Shown here: positions 39,381-50,800 of the stretch, piece after piece | Layout: the number at the start of each line of letters is the position of its first letter | Numbering within the stretch: position 1 is the first letter of the stretch | Source of the DNA: Hybos culiciformis | Taxonomy: Eukaryota; Arthropoda; Insecta; Diptera; Hybotidae | Reading direction: 5' to 3' | Assembly: GCA_964007475.1 (NCBI GenBank) | Contig: OZ023274.1 | Location: forward strand, 73,543,303-73,607,302 | DNA length: 64,000 bases | Notes under the pieces: model-generated | Database searches by the model: none | What the model was told of the DNA's origin: nothing | What the model saw: the letters and a program-made list of their open reading frames with translations, nothing else | Program-made: the position numbers and the translations under genes

Positions 39381-40155
39381 TACTAGTCGAAATACCCGGC
39401 TTCGCACGGTAGTACCAAACTTATATACATGCAGTCTTCTAAATAGTCGATTCGGGTCCAACGCTATAATATTTTATCGGAACATACCTAAATTGCATTT
39501 TGTGCACTAAAAAAAACAGAATTTCAAAATTTGTTGAATAGCCACTTCCCCGGTGCCTTAACACATCCAATCTTCTAAATACTCGATTCGGGTCCAACGC
39601 TATAATATTTTCTCGGAATATACCTAAATTGCATTTTGTGCACTAAAAAAACAGAATTTCAAAATTTGTTAAATAGCCACTTCCCCAGTGCCTTAACACA
39701 TCCAGTCTACTAAATAGTTGATTCGGGGCCAACGCTATAATATTTTATCGGAATATACCTAAATTGCAAAACCGCCTTCTAAGGTAGCCCCCGTCGGATC
39801 GAAATTTCTAGTATCCTATAACCATCTCAGGTCCCAGTGCTACTTAACTTCAAAATACTATAGCCCCTCCAATTGAGCCCTGGGACAACGGTTGGGGGCC
39901 TCTCAACATCCAGATTTTTAAATAGAGTTTTCGGGTCCAACGATACTATATTTTATTGAAATATACCTAAATTTCAAAACCTGCTTCTAAGGTAGCCCCC
40001 CCGCCGGGGCCTCGGATCAAAATTTCTAGTACCCTATAACCGGGCCTCAATGATACTTAAGTTCAAAATTCCAGCCAAATCAGTCCAGCGGTTTAGGCGT
40101 GATTGAGGACAGAGAAACAGAGAAACAGAGAATTTTCATTTTCATTTATTAGATT
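39381..40155. mobile_element. Dispersed repeat of uncertain class with internal tandem units
   Basis: A block much richer in G+C than its surroundings begins TACTAGTCGAAATACCCGGC and ends with CAGTCCAGCGGTTTAGGCGT, then a short (ACAGAGAA)-type run and TTTATTAGATT. Such start and end sentences are typical of high-copy non-autonomous repeats in arthropod genomes; I cannot assign it firmly to a LINE, SINE, Penelope or Helitron group. Inside, a roughly 136-bp unit (TCTTCTAAATAGTCGATTCG onward) is repeated at 39,435 and 39,571, then partially at 39,706 and, more diverged, near 39,907. The GCCTTCTAAGGTAGCCCCC segment also occurs twice (about 39,775 and 39,985). No coding potential. Confidence 0.7.
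39435..39770. repeat. 136-bp tandem units inside the dispersed repeat
   Basis: Copies start at 39,435, 39,571 and 39,706 (third truncated after about 65 bases). They share GGGTCCAACGCTATAATATT and CCTTAACACATCCA. Differences are a few substitutions and the length of a poly-A run. Confidence 0.85.
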
Positions 40156-40159
40156 TTAT

Positions 40160-43100
40160 ACACTTGAGAAAAACGGAACTGCGCGCGTCAAAATATTTTA
40201 CTACAGTTTTTCTATCATTATTTCGCTGAATAATTTTCTTTTAATTTCCAATATTGATCAAACAATTAATTAAATTTTTACCATGACACTTTTACTTTTA
40301 TTATTACTTTTTGTAATAATTATTTGAAAATAAATTTTAGCTATTAGTTCCACATATTTAAAAATTTAGATGCCCACCACAAAAAAAAAATACTTAGAGT
40401 AGTGTTTTGTAATAATTTATTTATGATATTATTTCAAATTTGGGGAATGTATCGAAATAAAAAAACATATATTTTTTCATACACCTATACTATTCAAATT
40501 CAGTTCACCAAAGATAATTTCAAATTTTAAAACTTTTTAACATTGTAATTATTAGGAAAAAATTATCAACACTTTCAAATTATCTACAATAAATATAATA
40601 TTAATTATTTCAAAATATATTAATTTTAGATCAAGTAAATATTGATTTAAAGTAAATTGTAACAATAAAATAAAATTAAATTCAGATTAAAATAATTTTT
40701 GTATGCAATGTTTGTTACTTTTGGAAAAAATTAGTTAAGTTTGAGAAAATGAAGGTTTTTATAGATATAATTACATCACATATTATTATTTTCTGCATAA
40801 ACTGCATCAACAAAAAATAAGTTTCTTCTTGGATAATTAATTTACTATTTAACATCAAAAATATTATTCTATTTTATAAGAACTCTTTTTTGAAACCTAA
40901 TTTTGATAAAAGATTGTAATCCTGTAGCACACTGAGAACAATAGAAGGTATGTATTAAAGACGAAATAGGTAGATCTTAATCAAAAAAAGATGCGAGGAA
41001 GAATTGGTATCGAAATAAATGAAATGGGATATCTTGATACAAAGAAATAAATAAAGTTTGTGACTTATGTCTTTTGTTTTGAGCTTAAAGTTTTTTCTAT
41101 ATAGATCTTCTGTTAATATATACGGAGTATTTTATCTTACATTCACAGTTATTCAGTTTAAGTTTAAAAAGTAGTAAATATTTATCAAGTTTAAATTTTT
41201 CAATATACATTTGTAATGCGAACGCCTGAATTTTATTTTTTTGGTATAAGTGAAAGCTTTTAAGTTTTTATGACAAAAAAATAGAAAAACATTTCTCTAT
41301 TTCAAAATATCACGACTATTTGTTAACTCCCTAGGGTAGGCAAAATAATTTATTGTTGATATGAATTAAACTAATAATTTATTGTTGATATGAATTAAAC
41401 TATAATATTTTTGAGGGGAACTTTGAATATTCCTCAGATCAGTACGTACTGACCTTCTTTTTTTTTAGTTTTCCACAGAGTGTAACATCTTTTTCATAAT
41501 TTTTTTTATCTTACTTAATCCATCAAGTATTATGATATAAAAATCAATCAAGAAATGGAAATGTTTTTTTTTTTTAAATTCAGTTTTGACTTTTACCTAT
41601 AACGCTACAAAATTCGGTTTAAAAAAATCATATAACAAGGTTGTCCAATTTGACAACAAAATAGAATTAAACGTTAAAACATATGGTTTAAAATTAAAAC
41701 ATTTTTCTGCTTGAGCTGCTTATGGGCTGCTATTAGTTCATTTTTTGTTTAGGATTTTTTTTAATTTTTTTTACAAATAGAAAAAAATTTAACAAATAGA
41801 AAAAAATTTAAATAAATGTTAAAAAATTTAGCTTATTTCTTAAGGTTGCCAACAAAGTTTAATTTTTTTTTCTTTCAAAACATAAGAAGAATCTTAGAAG
41901 ACAAGAATAACATAACAAAAACAACAACACAAATGTACTAGTAAATAGAAATATAACGAAGTTGGTATTACGCCATATCCGCATTATGGTCTGACTACGA
42001 TTAATCCGTATAAAGATGTCAAGAATATTCCAGCATATATTATATAAGTTACACATAAACAATTTTAAAGCAGAAACTACGTACAAATAAAACAAAAGAC
42101 TTAAGCCAGAAACTTTATTCAGTACAACGATGATTTTGTTTTTCTAATAAATTTTGGGTACTAAATAAAACAAAAAAATTATTTATAACAACCAATTAAA
42201 AAAAATAAGTTAAGGTTGAAAGAAAAAATGTTTGATGTTGTCTTTTAATTTATTTTTCTTCCAGAAATTTTCGAATTAGTGTTTTCACTCTTTGCAACAA
42301 CAAAGAAAAAATTTAATTGGCAAGTAATTTTTTATTGCATAAGCCATTAATAAATCACTGTGTTTTCTTATTAAAAGAAGATTTTCATAAATCCTGTAAT
42401 AATTTTCTCACTGCTAAAATATATTATGAATAAATTAAATTTTGTTAAAATCATGATAAAAAATATTATGTGTTATGTGTTTTTGTAAATTTGTCCCATT
42501 TCATTTTAACAAAAATGATAAATGTTTTTTTTTTTTTTTAATTTACATATTACCATTGATAATATCATCATTACACATAAAACATAATTTATTATCCTTT
42601 TATTAATGTTGACTTCAATTTGTAAATTTCTCATTTATTTTTGAATAATTATTATATTGTAACGCAACATGTATTCACAGTAATTTATTTTTTTTAAGTA
42701 GCACCTGATCATGATTTTTGTTGAATACATTAAAAATAATGTTATTCTTATTAGTAATATTAAAAAATAAAATAAAATAAACGTTAAAATATTATGTAAT
42801 GTACAGTAAATTATACAAAGGAGTTGATATTAATGTATATGTAGTTAAGTGGTAACGTTTTTATGATAATGTTTTATGTCATAAATTCAGTTTTTACGTG
42901 AATAGAAAATATAGTATAGCACTAAACAATAATATTTTTTAAAACAGAAAACTAAAAAAAAAAATTAAATCTCTACTTAAAATCAAAACATCTAATTCTG
43001 AATTTTGTATACAAATTTATCTTTAATTAAAAAATCATATAAAATCTAAAAGATATTCTGATTATATAAATCAACAATTTTTTTCCATTGTATAAAAATA

Positions 43101-43655
43101 CTTGAATTCTTTTAAAAAAACTCTAAATTTTCGAACAATAAAATAGGAATTTTAATTATGTATTTTAATTAAGATACAATTTTATAACAAATTTATTCGG
43201 ATGTTATAAAAAGAACATCTTTAAAATTAAAGTTCAATTTAATGTTTAAAATTTTAGCAAAAAAAAAACAATACTTAATAAATCTCTTTTTCTTTTAATC
43301 AGATTTAAAGCAAGTAAAAAAATCGTCCGGCGCATATTATATGAAAAACATAAACAAAAATTATGCTTATTATTATGTAGTATCGTAAATAAAAACATTT
43401 TGATTTTAAACAGATAAATTTCTTTCCAGTTGAATAATTGTGAATTATTTCTGGGAAGTTAATTGATGCCAAAATAAAGCTAATCAGGGTTGAATTTAAG
43501 TACATACATATACTTTTACGTTATAATACATGAGACAATATATGAAAGTATTAGACGTTGAAAGAAAATTGTTGTTAGTATTATAATAAAAGGATTTTAA
43601 TATTCATAATTCATAAAATTCAAAAAACAAAATCTAATTTAAAAAATCAAACTAT
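40160..43655. other. Non-coding A+T-rich DNA
   Basis: No gene is supported. A 29-bp direct duplication (AATAATTTATTGTTGATATG onward) lies at 41,344-41,401. Open frames at 41,859-42,095 and 43,305-43,505 on the minus strand have chance-like composition and no motifs. Confidence 0.5.
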
Positions 43656-43659
43656 TAAT

Positions 43660-43969
43660 TGAACCAAATTCAAAGACTTATTTATTCAGACTGATTTTAT
43701 TATATATTATTTTTATATATAATTCATAATTTTATAAGTGATATTAATTAACAGTATAATTCAGTATAATTCAATTATTCATGATTTTGTCTATATCAAT
43801 TTATTGATGTATATGATTGCCTTTGATTTATATACTTTTCCCCTACAATCTTAACATTGTTTGTAGTTGAAAATTGGCATAGTACATTGCGTTGATATTT
43901 TATTCAAAGTTGAGGTGTTTGCATCTTAAATAATAATTTGTGTTGAAGTTGTAATATAAACCTTCAACA
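43660..43969 (-). repeat. 3' LTR of the BEL/Pao element
   Basis: 310 bases; on the plus strand it runs from TGAACCAAATTC to CCTTCAACA. It has the canonical TG...CA ends and appears identical to the copy at 51,748-52,057. Inside is a short direct duplication (AGTATAATTC twice). Confidence 0.95.
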
Positions 43970-43982
43970 TTCTCCCGCCTCT
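43970..43982 (-). promoter_or_regulatory. Polypurine tract
   Basis: Directly upstream of the 3' LTR in element orientation the sequence reads AGAGGCGGGAGAA, a purine run with one C. It is placed where the primer for plus-strand DNA synthesis of LTR elements is expected. Confidence 0.8.
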
Positions 43983-44639
43983 AAATGTTGGAAAATTATT
44001 TGAAGTGATTCTGAGTCGGATGACTTCATGATTAAGTATTTTGCTTGCACCAAACTTTGCTATCACAATTGAAATCCATCACATTATTATTATCCTCTTG
44101 TTAAAAGACAATTTTGGATTTGTTCGTTCAATGAATCAATCATAGAGCCAAACATCTTGTAATATTATGTCATATTTGACATATTGTTATTAATTATGAT
44201 CGGTGGTTCTGAATATAGCGTCTATGTTGATCCATGGTCTTTTAACGCGATAAAATATTTAAATTTAAATAACTAAAATGAAAAAATGCTTTCATATCTA
44301 GGATTAATATTAATTTTAATAAATAATTCTTTCAAAAAAATCGAGAAATATGATGGAGCGAGTATCAAGCGTGTGCATGTTTTAATAAATTTTGTAGTAT
44401 TTTTAGAAGCGGAGAGTAATGTTTTTTTTAAAAAATATGTTTAATTTTTAATTAATGTTTATTTTAATGTTATAACACAAAAGTTTGTGTCAATATATTT
44501 TGAGATTATACTCATGAAATTCTCTGGATACAATTCGAATTCATCAAAAAACAACTTTACTTGAGTATTTTAAAATTTATGATTGATTTTTATTTAATAT
44601 TACAAAAAATTTAATAAGTGATAGAAAAAAAATTAAAAT
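43983..44639 (-). other. 3' untranslated region of the BEL/Pao element
   Basis: About 650 bases between the Gag-Pol stop and the polypurine tract. No open frame with env-like or other recognisable features is present. Confidence 0.7.
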
Positions 44640-47600
44640 CTAATCAGGAAGTAAGCATAATTTTATAATTGGTCTTATCAGTACGTTATTTTCTGTTTTA
44701 ACTGTGGCTACTCGAATTTGGTCATCTTTACCTTTGTGAAGATCAATTATTCGACCAAGTTTCCATTGAGTTGGGGGGGTATTATCTTCCTTTATGACAA
44801 CGATTTTTCCTAAGATTTCATTTTGTTCAATCTTTTTCCATTTTGAACGTTGATGTAGAGTGTTGAGGTAGTCTTTGCTCCAACGGTCCCAGAAATATTT
44901 TCTAATTTTTTGAAATTCGTTAAATCGTTTTATATTATTAATTTCGATAGGAGAATCAAATGAATTATCTAAGTGTGTAAGAAGCGGACGACCAATTAAA
45001 AAATGGCCAGGCGTCAAAGCATTTATTTCGTTAGGGTCTTCGTTCAAAGAAGTAAGAGGTCTACTGTTAAGGATCATTTCGATTTGGCATAAAATTGTCG
45101 CTAAATCTTCAAAAGCAATAGACTGATTGCAACAAATTCGACGTAAGTGATACTTCATGGATTTTACCCCAGCTTCATGCAATCCACCAAAGTGTGGTGC
45201 TGAAGGAGGAATAAATTTAAAGTTTATTTGACGTTCGGCTAACTTTTTTGCGGCTTCGTCAGATACTCTTTTTATAGCACTATTATATTCTTTTTCGAGG
45301 TCATTTTTTGCGCCTATAAAATTAGTAGCGTTATCACAAAAAATTGTTCGGCATAACCCTCTACGGGCGTAAAATCTTGAAAAAGCTTGCAGGAATGTTT
45401 TTGTAGAAAGATCGCTTACAGGTTCTAAATGAATCGCTTTAGTTGAGCAACAAACGAAAACACAAACATAACCTTTCGTGAAACGATTGCATCTTCCGTG
45501 AAATAATTTTAATTGAAAAGGGCCTGCAAAATCTAAACAGACATGAACAAAAATGGAATTGGCTAGTATCCTTTCTGAGGGTAAAGGACTCATAATTTGT
45601 TGAAGGGTTTTTTGTTTAAAGATTGTGCAGATTTTACATTGGTTTATAATTGATTTGCATAATTGCTTTAGTTTAGTTATCCAAAACTCTTGTCGAACTA
45701 TATTCATCATTAAAGTTATGTTTCCGTGTAGGGTTAATTTGTGAATTTCACTTAAATATAATTTTACGAAAGAACTTTGGCTTGGTAATATAATTGGATA
45801 TTTTTCGTTGAATGCAATATTTCGATTTGTTAGTCTACTATTCATTCTTATGATTAAATTGTCATCAATAAAAGGGTTGAATTTTAGTAAAATACTAGAT
45901 TTGGAGAGGTTGGATTTATTCAATAATTCTTCATATTCAGTTTGGAAATGTATTTTCTGAGCATTTAAAATTAATTTATCCTTAATAATTTTCAGCTCTT
46001 TTGATTGAATAGGTTCGGCAGAGTTAAAATGGCTATCTTTTATTTTCTTGCATTTAATATAAAATCTGTAACAAATAGTTAAAACACGAAGAGCTCGGTA
46101 ATAACATGAAAAACGACTGCAAACTTCATTATCCACCGATAAAGAAAAAACTAACTTGACTTTTCTTTCTTCTAGACAGGTTTCTGGAACCTTTTGTATT
46201 GGAGGCCAGAAAGATTCCGATTTCAAAAGCCACGTGGGGCCTTCCCACCACATTTTGTTATTAATGAGGTCTTTCGCAGACTGTCCTCGAGATGGGAAAT
46301 CTGCAGGGTTTTCTTTGGAACTAACATAGTTAAATGGAATGTTATCGATATAGTCATGAATTTTCGCCACTCTATTTCCTATGAATGGTTTCCATTTAGA
46401 AGGATTGGAGTTAATCCACGCCAAAGCTACTTGTGAATCGGACCAGGCATAATATTTAACATTGGTCATTTCAATAGTTGTCTTTATGAATCTAATAAGT
46501 TTTGATGACAAAACTGCCGCACATAGTTCTAACCTCGGCAAAGATATTAACTTAATGGGGGCGATTTTTGTTTTGGAAGTGACAAGATTGGAATAAATTT
46601 GATTGTTATTTTCAATTCGTATGTAACAGCATGTTGCGTAAGCTTTCGTTGAAGCATCGCAAAAAAAATGAAATTGAACTGGATTGTCAAGGTTATAGCG
46701 ATACCATCGCGGAATTTTTATATTTTCGATTAAAGGTAAATCTTGTGATAATTTTGACCATTCTTTGATTATGTCGTCAGGAATTTCTTCATCCCAGTCA
46801 ATATGCTTTCGCCAAATATTTTGAATAAGAAGTTTTCCATTCATGACTATAGGAGCTAATAAACCTAACGGGTCGAAAATTTTTGAAATTTGTGAGAAAA
46901 GTTTACGTTTTGTGATTGGGGAACTGATTTCCGGCCAATTTAGTTTGAAAGTGAATAAATCTTCGTTTACTGCCCATTGAATTCCGAGAGTTTTTGAAAG
47001 ATAATTAATGTCAAAATTTTTTGTTGAATTAAGATTAATGGTTTTATGATTTTCGGGAATATTTGAAAGAAACTCTGGTCTATTAGAAATCCATTTGCGT
47101 AATTCGAATCCTCCTGAACGAAGCATGCTAATTAACTCTGACGTACAAGTTGCAAAGTCGTTCTCAGAGTAACTTCCTACAAGGCAATCGTCTACGTACG
47201 TCGAGTTTCTAAGAATTTCAGCGGCTTTAGGGAACTTAATCTCCTCATCATTAGCTAATTGTAAAAGCGTCCTAATAGCTAAAAAGGGAGACGGCTTAAG
47301 TCCAAATACTAATCTGTCTAATTTAAAATCTTGAATAAAATCTGATTTATTGAAACGATAAAGAAATCTTTGAAATTCTGTGTGCTTGGGAGAAATAAAA
47401 ATTTGTCTGAACATTTTTTCTATATCTGATGTTGCTGCTATGGGAAATCTTCTCCAATTTATTAAAATCGAACTTAAATCTTGTTGAAGAGCAGGACCTG
47501 CATATAGGCAATCGTTTAGACTAATTTGATTTGTCGATTTAGCTGAACCATCGAAGACTACTCTCACTTTAGTAGTTAAACTAGATTCTTTAAGTACGCA

Positions 47601-50030
47601 ATGGTGAGGTAAATAGAAACTAGACATAACCTTTTGAAAGTTTTCTACATTTGAACAATGACTAATGTGACCAAGATCAATATATTCCTTGATTACTTGA
47701 TCGTATTCATACTTAATTTTTGGATTTTTGTCGAATTTTCTTTCTAAAGATAAAAAGCGAGATAAAGCTAAATTTCTAGATTTCCCTAATTCAAGGTTTT
47801 CATGGAAATTTTTATTAAATGGTAGCTCGACCATGTATGCTCCATTTGGAAGTCTAGAATGAGTATTTCTAAAATGAATTTCACAAAGATCTTCTTCTGG
47901 AGATGAAATTTTCTCGTCATTTATTTCCTCTAATTCCCAGAACTTTTTAAGATCTAAATCGAGGGAAGCTTCTGTGCAAAAAGAGGTAACATAGCAATGA
48001 TTTGTGATTTCGGATGGATTCTTACCCAGAACCACCCAGCCAAAAATTGTTTTTATTGCTGCGGCAGTGTTATTTTTGTTTTTAATTAATCCTTCTAAAA
48101 TAATTGATGGATATAGATCGGATCCTAGGATCATATCGATTCCTTTTGGAGTTTCATAATCTGGGTCAGCCCACTCTAGGTTTTTGATTTCAGGAAATAG
48201 TGGTGATGTGGGTTTTTGAGAAGGTAAAAATTGAGTAAGTTTTTTTAATATCAAGAAGTCAGCAATAATTGGTTTATAATTTGGAAATTTAGGCAACAAA
48301 GTTATTTTAGATTTTTTATCACATGAAGTGTTAGATCCCCCAATCCCTGAAATGGTTGCAGAAATTTTTGAAGTTTTTATGCCGAAGGATTTGACAATTT
48401 TTTCAGTAATAAGGGAAATTTCTGAACCGGGATCGATTAAGGCTCTAACCTGAAAATATTTATTTTGAATTTTGATTTTTATTATAGCGGTTGCTAAAAT
48501 AGTGTTAATCTTTGAAGTAGAACAATTAGTTGAAAATTGTTTATTTGCATGTGGAGTTGAAGTATTAGCATACGAATTTGTTGATGTGTTGTGAGAAGTG
48601 GACTGTATGTTAGTCGGAATTATGCTTGAATTTGGTTGAAATGAATAATTTGTTGGTTGGTTTGGTTGAAAGTTTGTATTTGTTTGAGTCTGTGTCTTAG
48701 ATGTGGGATTGCATTTTGAGTTGGATTGAATCGAATTATTCGTTTGAGGTTGCGAATTATCAAGATGTAGCAAAGTATGATGCTTTTTATTGCATATTCT
48801 GCATTTTTTAGATTTTGGACAGTTTTTGGTTGTATGATTTCCAAAGCAGTTACAACATAATTTATTGAATTGAATGGTAGATATTCTAGATGGTATGTCT
48901 AAATTTAAAAACTTTTGGCATTTAATAACAAGATGAGAATTTTCTTTGCAAATTACGCATTTTTGTTGTTGAGAACTATAAGATTGAGCTTTTCTTTGGG
49001 ATCCGGTTGATACTGAGCTGTGTACCTCGTCTATTGCTTCAAGGGTCCGAAATCTTTCAGAAAGAAAGTCCAGAAGCTCTTCCCATTTTGGAATGTCGGA
49101 GTGGGATTCGAGCGACTGCTCCCAGAGCTTTAAGCTTTCCCTAGGCAACGATTGACATACCAAGTAGATCAACAAAGGATCCCAATCTTGGCAATTAATT
49201 TTTTCATTCTTGATGGCTGTTATAATTTCAATTATGGTATCATGAAGCGTTCTTATATTTCGAGCGTTATCTTGTTTTGGGGGACCTAGCGAAAAAAGTC
49301 TTTTCAGTTGCGTGTTAAGCAAAATTCTTGGATTTTCATAACGATTTTTTAAAGCATTCCATGCTGGTTCATAATTAGCGTCTGTTAGTGAATAATTACT
49401 AATTAAATGAGCAGCTTGGCCTTCCAACTTAGATTTTAAATAATGAAATTTATTGATTGGTTTTAGAGATGAATTATCATGCACTAAAGCACAATAAATG
49501 TCTCGAAAAGATACCCAATCTAAGTATTCACCGGAAAATTTTGGAATTTCAATAGCTGGAAGCTTCAGAATATTAGAAGAAATATTTTTATCTTCAGCCT
49601 TTTTGCCTTCATTTAGATTTTGATCACATTCTCTTCGTTTTTGTTCTAATAAACCGCTTATTCTACAATATTGTTGCATTATGTAATTATATTTTGTTTC
49701 ATAAGTTTCTATTTCTTCCGTAGAATGATCAAAATCTAAACGCCAAAGGTTATCATAAGCCTTATCAATTCTTAAAAAGGCTGTATCGGAAATTTTTATT
49801 TTTGCTTCGATATCTCCTAACATAAGAGCTTCCCCCTCGGTAAAATCACTTAACGTAATTTTAGTCGTTTCGAATTTATCGCAGTATCTTATAAAATCCT
49901 TTATGGCTTGCTGTTGTAAGGTTTTAGCTTCGCTTTTTTCGCTTGGAGGCATGTTTTTAATTTTAAATATAAAATTTGTAATGAAAATAAAAGTTTTTAA
50001 TTTGGAATCAGAAGTTGTATCTGTTATCAA
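44640..50030 (-). CDS. BEL/Pao Gag-Pol polyprotein
   Basis: A single frame of 1,796 codons. The better start is Met27 (49,952; MPPSEKSEAK), because the first 26 residues are hydrophobic and unlike Gag. Order by residue: Gag with a DUF1759-like part (about 155-340, including SGEYLDWVSFRD). Cys/His knuckles follow (about 358-420: CVICKENSHLVIKC, CCNCFGNHTTKNC, CRICNKKHH). Next is an A17-type aspartic protease (about 530: ALIDPGSEISLI), then RT (RVVFDGSAKS about 823; LVFGLKPSPF; YVDD about 945). RNase H follows (FFCDAST about 1,121; LPRLELCAAVL; AWSDSQVALAW about 1,198), then the integrase zinc finger (H..H about 1,430, CKIC about 1,463). The integrase core has LDFAGPF about 1,499, FCDNATNF about 1,564 and GGLHEAGVKS about 1,617, carrying the D, D and E residues. 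A DUF5641-like C-terminus (YFWDRWSKDY about 1,715) ends the protein. All catalytic motifs are intact, with no stop or frameshift. Confidence 0.97.
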   Translation of the reverse strand: MITDTTSDSKLKTFIFITNFIFKIKNMPPSEKSEAKTLQQQAIKDFIRYCDKFETTKITLSDFTEGEALMLGDIEAKIKISDTAFLRIDKAYDNLWRLDFDHSTEEIETYETKYNYIMQQYCRISGLLEQKRRECDQNLNEGKKAEDKNISSNILKLPAIEIPKFSGEYLDWVSFRDIYCALVHDNSSLKPINKFHYLKSKLEGQAAHLISNYSLTDANYEPAWNALKNRYENPRILLNTQLKRLFSLGPPKQDNARNIRTLHDTIIEIITAIKNEKINCQDWDPLLIYLVCQSLPRESLKLWEQSLESHSDIPKWEELLDFLSERFRTLEAIDEVHSSVSTGSQRKAQSYSSQQQKCVICKENSHLVIKCQKFLNLDIPSRISTIQFNKLCCNCFGNHTTKNCPKSKKCRICNKKHHTLLHLDNSQPQTNNSIQSNSKCNPTSKTQTQTNTNFQPNQPTNYSFQPNSSIIPTNIQSTSHNTSTNSYANTSTPHANKQFSTNCSTSKINTILATAIIKIKIQNKYFQVRALIDPGSEISLITEKIVKSFGIKTSKISATISGIGGSNTSCDKKSKITLLPKFPNYKPIIADFLILKKLTQFLPSQKPTSPLFPEIKNLEWADPDYETPKGIDMILGSDLYPSIILEGLIKNKNNTAAAIKTIFGWVVLGKNPSEITNHCYVTSFCTEASLDLDLKKFWELEEINDEKISSPEEDLCEIHFRNTHSRLPNGAYMVELPFNKNFHENLELGKSRNLALSRFLSLERKFDKNPKIKYEYDQVIKEYIDLGHISHCSNVENFQKVMSSFYLPHHCVLKESSLTTKVRVVFDGSAKSTNQISLNDCLYAGPALQQDLSSILINWRRFPIAATSDIEKMFRQIFISPKHTEFQRFLYRFNKSDFIQDFKLDRLVFGLKPSPFLAIRTLLQLANDEEIKFPKAAEILRNSTYVDDCLVGSYSENDFATCTSELISMLRSGGFELRKWISNRPEFLSNIPENHKTINLNSTKNFDINYLSKTLGIQWAVNEDLFTFKLNWPEISSPITKRKLFSQISKIFDPLGLLAPIVMNGKLLIQNIWRKHIDWDEEIPDDIIKEWSKLSQDLPLIENIKIPRWYRYNLDNPVQFHFFCDASTKAYATCCYIRIENNNQIYSNLVTSKTKIAPIKLISLPRLELCAAVLSSKLIRFIKTTIEMTNVKYYAWSDSQVALAWINSNPSKWKPFIGNRVAKIHDYIDNIPFNYVSSKENPADFPSRGQSAKDLINNKMWWEGPTWLLKSESFWPPIQKVPETCLEERKVKLVFSLSVDNEVCSRFSCYYRALRVLTICYRFYIKCKKIKDSHFNSAEPIQSKELKIIKDKLILNAQKIHFQTEYEELLNKSNLSKSSILLKFNPFIDDNLIIRMNSRLTNRNIAFNEKYPIILPSQSSFVKLYLSEIHKLTLHGNITLMMNIVRQEFWITKLKQLCKSIINQCKICTIFKQKTLQQIMSPLPSERILANSIFVHVCLDFAGPFQLKLFHGRCNRFTKGYVCVFVCCSTKAIHLEPVSDLSTKTFLQAFSRFYARRGLCRTIFCDNATNFIGAKNDLEKEYNSAIKRVSDEAAKKLAERQINFKFIPPSAPHFGGLHEAGVKSMKYHLRRICCNQSIAFEDLATILCQIEMILNSRPLTSLNEDPNEINALTPGHFLIGRPLLTHLDNSFDSPIEINNIKRFNEFQKIRKYFWDRWSKDYLNTLHQRSKWKKIEQNEILGKIVVIKEDNTPPTQWKLGRIIDLHKGKDDQIRVATVKTENNVLIRPIIKLCLLPD

Positions 50031-50129
50031 AGAATATCTAAGTTAAATGTAAAACTTGATTAAAAGAATTGTTCTAAAAGGCAAAGAATGATAAAGTATT
50101 CGGGCCACAAATAAGTTATGAACGAGTTG

Positions 50130-50800
50130 GTTAAATTTTTCCTTTCCGAATGGTATAGGTAAAAATTCAAATGAAAAATTTCAAACAAATTATGTTTGAA
50201 ACGGAAAAATTTCTCCTTTCCGGACGGTAAAGGTAGAAATGTCAAAAAAAATTGATTTGTTTTGAGTAAGTAAAACTATTTACTTTATGTTACAATGAAA
50301 ATTTTTTCCTTCCCGGATGGTGTAGGAAAAAAATTCAAATGAAAAAAATTTCAAACAAATTATGTTTGAAACGGAAAAATTTCTCCTTTCCGGATGGTAA
50401 AGGTAGAAGTAACAACTGTTTTTGTTTGTTTTGAATAAGTAAAACGATTTACTTTATGTTACAATGAAGATTTTTTCCTTCCCGGATGGTGTAGGTAAAA
50501 AATTCAAATGAAAAAATTTCAAACAAATTATGTTTGAAACGGAAAAATTTCTCCTTTCCGGATGGTAAAGGTAGAAGTAACAAATGTTTTTGTTTGTTTT
50601 GAGTAAGTAAAACGATTTACTTTATGTTGTAATAAAAAAATTTTTTCTTCCCTGACGGTATAGAAAAAAAATTTTTATTGTAAAAAAATTTCAATTAATG
50701 ATGTATTGAAACTGGTAATTTTTCCTTCCCGGTTGGTATAGGTAAAAATTTTTAATGAAAGAAAAAAATTTTTCTCCTTTCCGGATGGCAAAGGTAGAAA
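50130..50800 (-). repeat. Tandem repeats in the BEL/Pao leader
   Basis: A unit of about 169 bases is repeated: TATGTTTGAAACGGAAAAAT occurs at 50,191, 50,361 and 50,529 (spacings 170 and 168), with a more diverged copy near 50,700. Each unit contains two half-units marked by a TTCC-GGATGG-TA-AGGTA motif. The array lies between the primer-binding site and the Gag start and has no coding capacity. Confidence 0.9.

Noticed and set aside
43983..44639. Envelope-like gene downstream of pol in the BEL/Pao element
   Set aside because: Only about 650 bases with no open frame of useful length.
46194..46436. 80-codon plus-strand frame within the BEL/Pao polyprotein, and a minus-strand frame at 48,620-48,844
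   Set aside because: Both lie entirely inside the intact Gag-Pol frame and show no domain.
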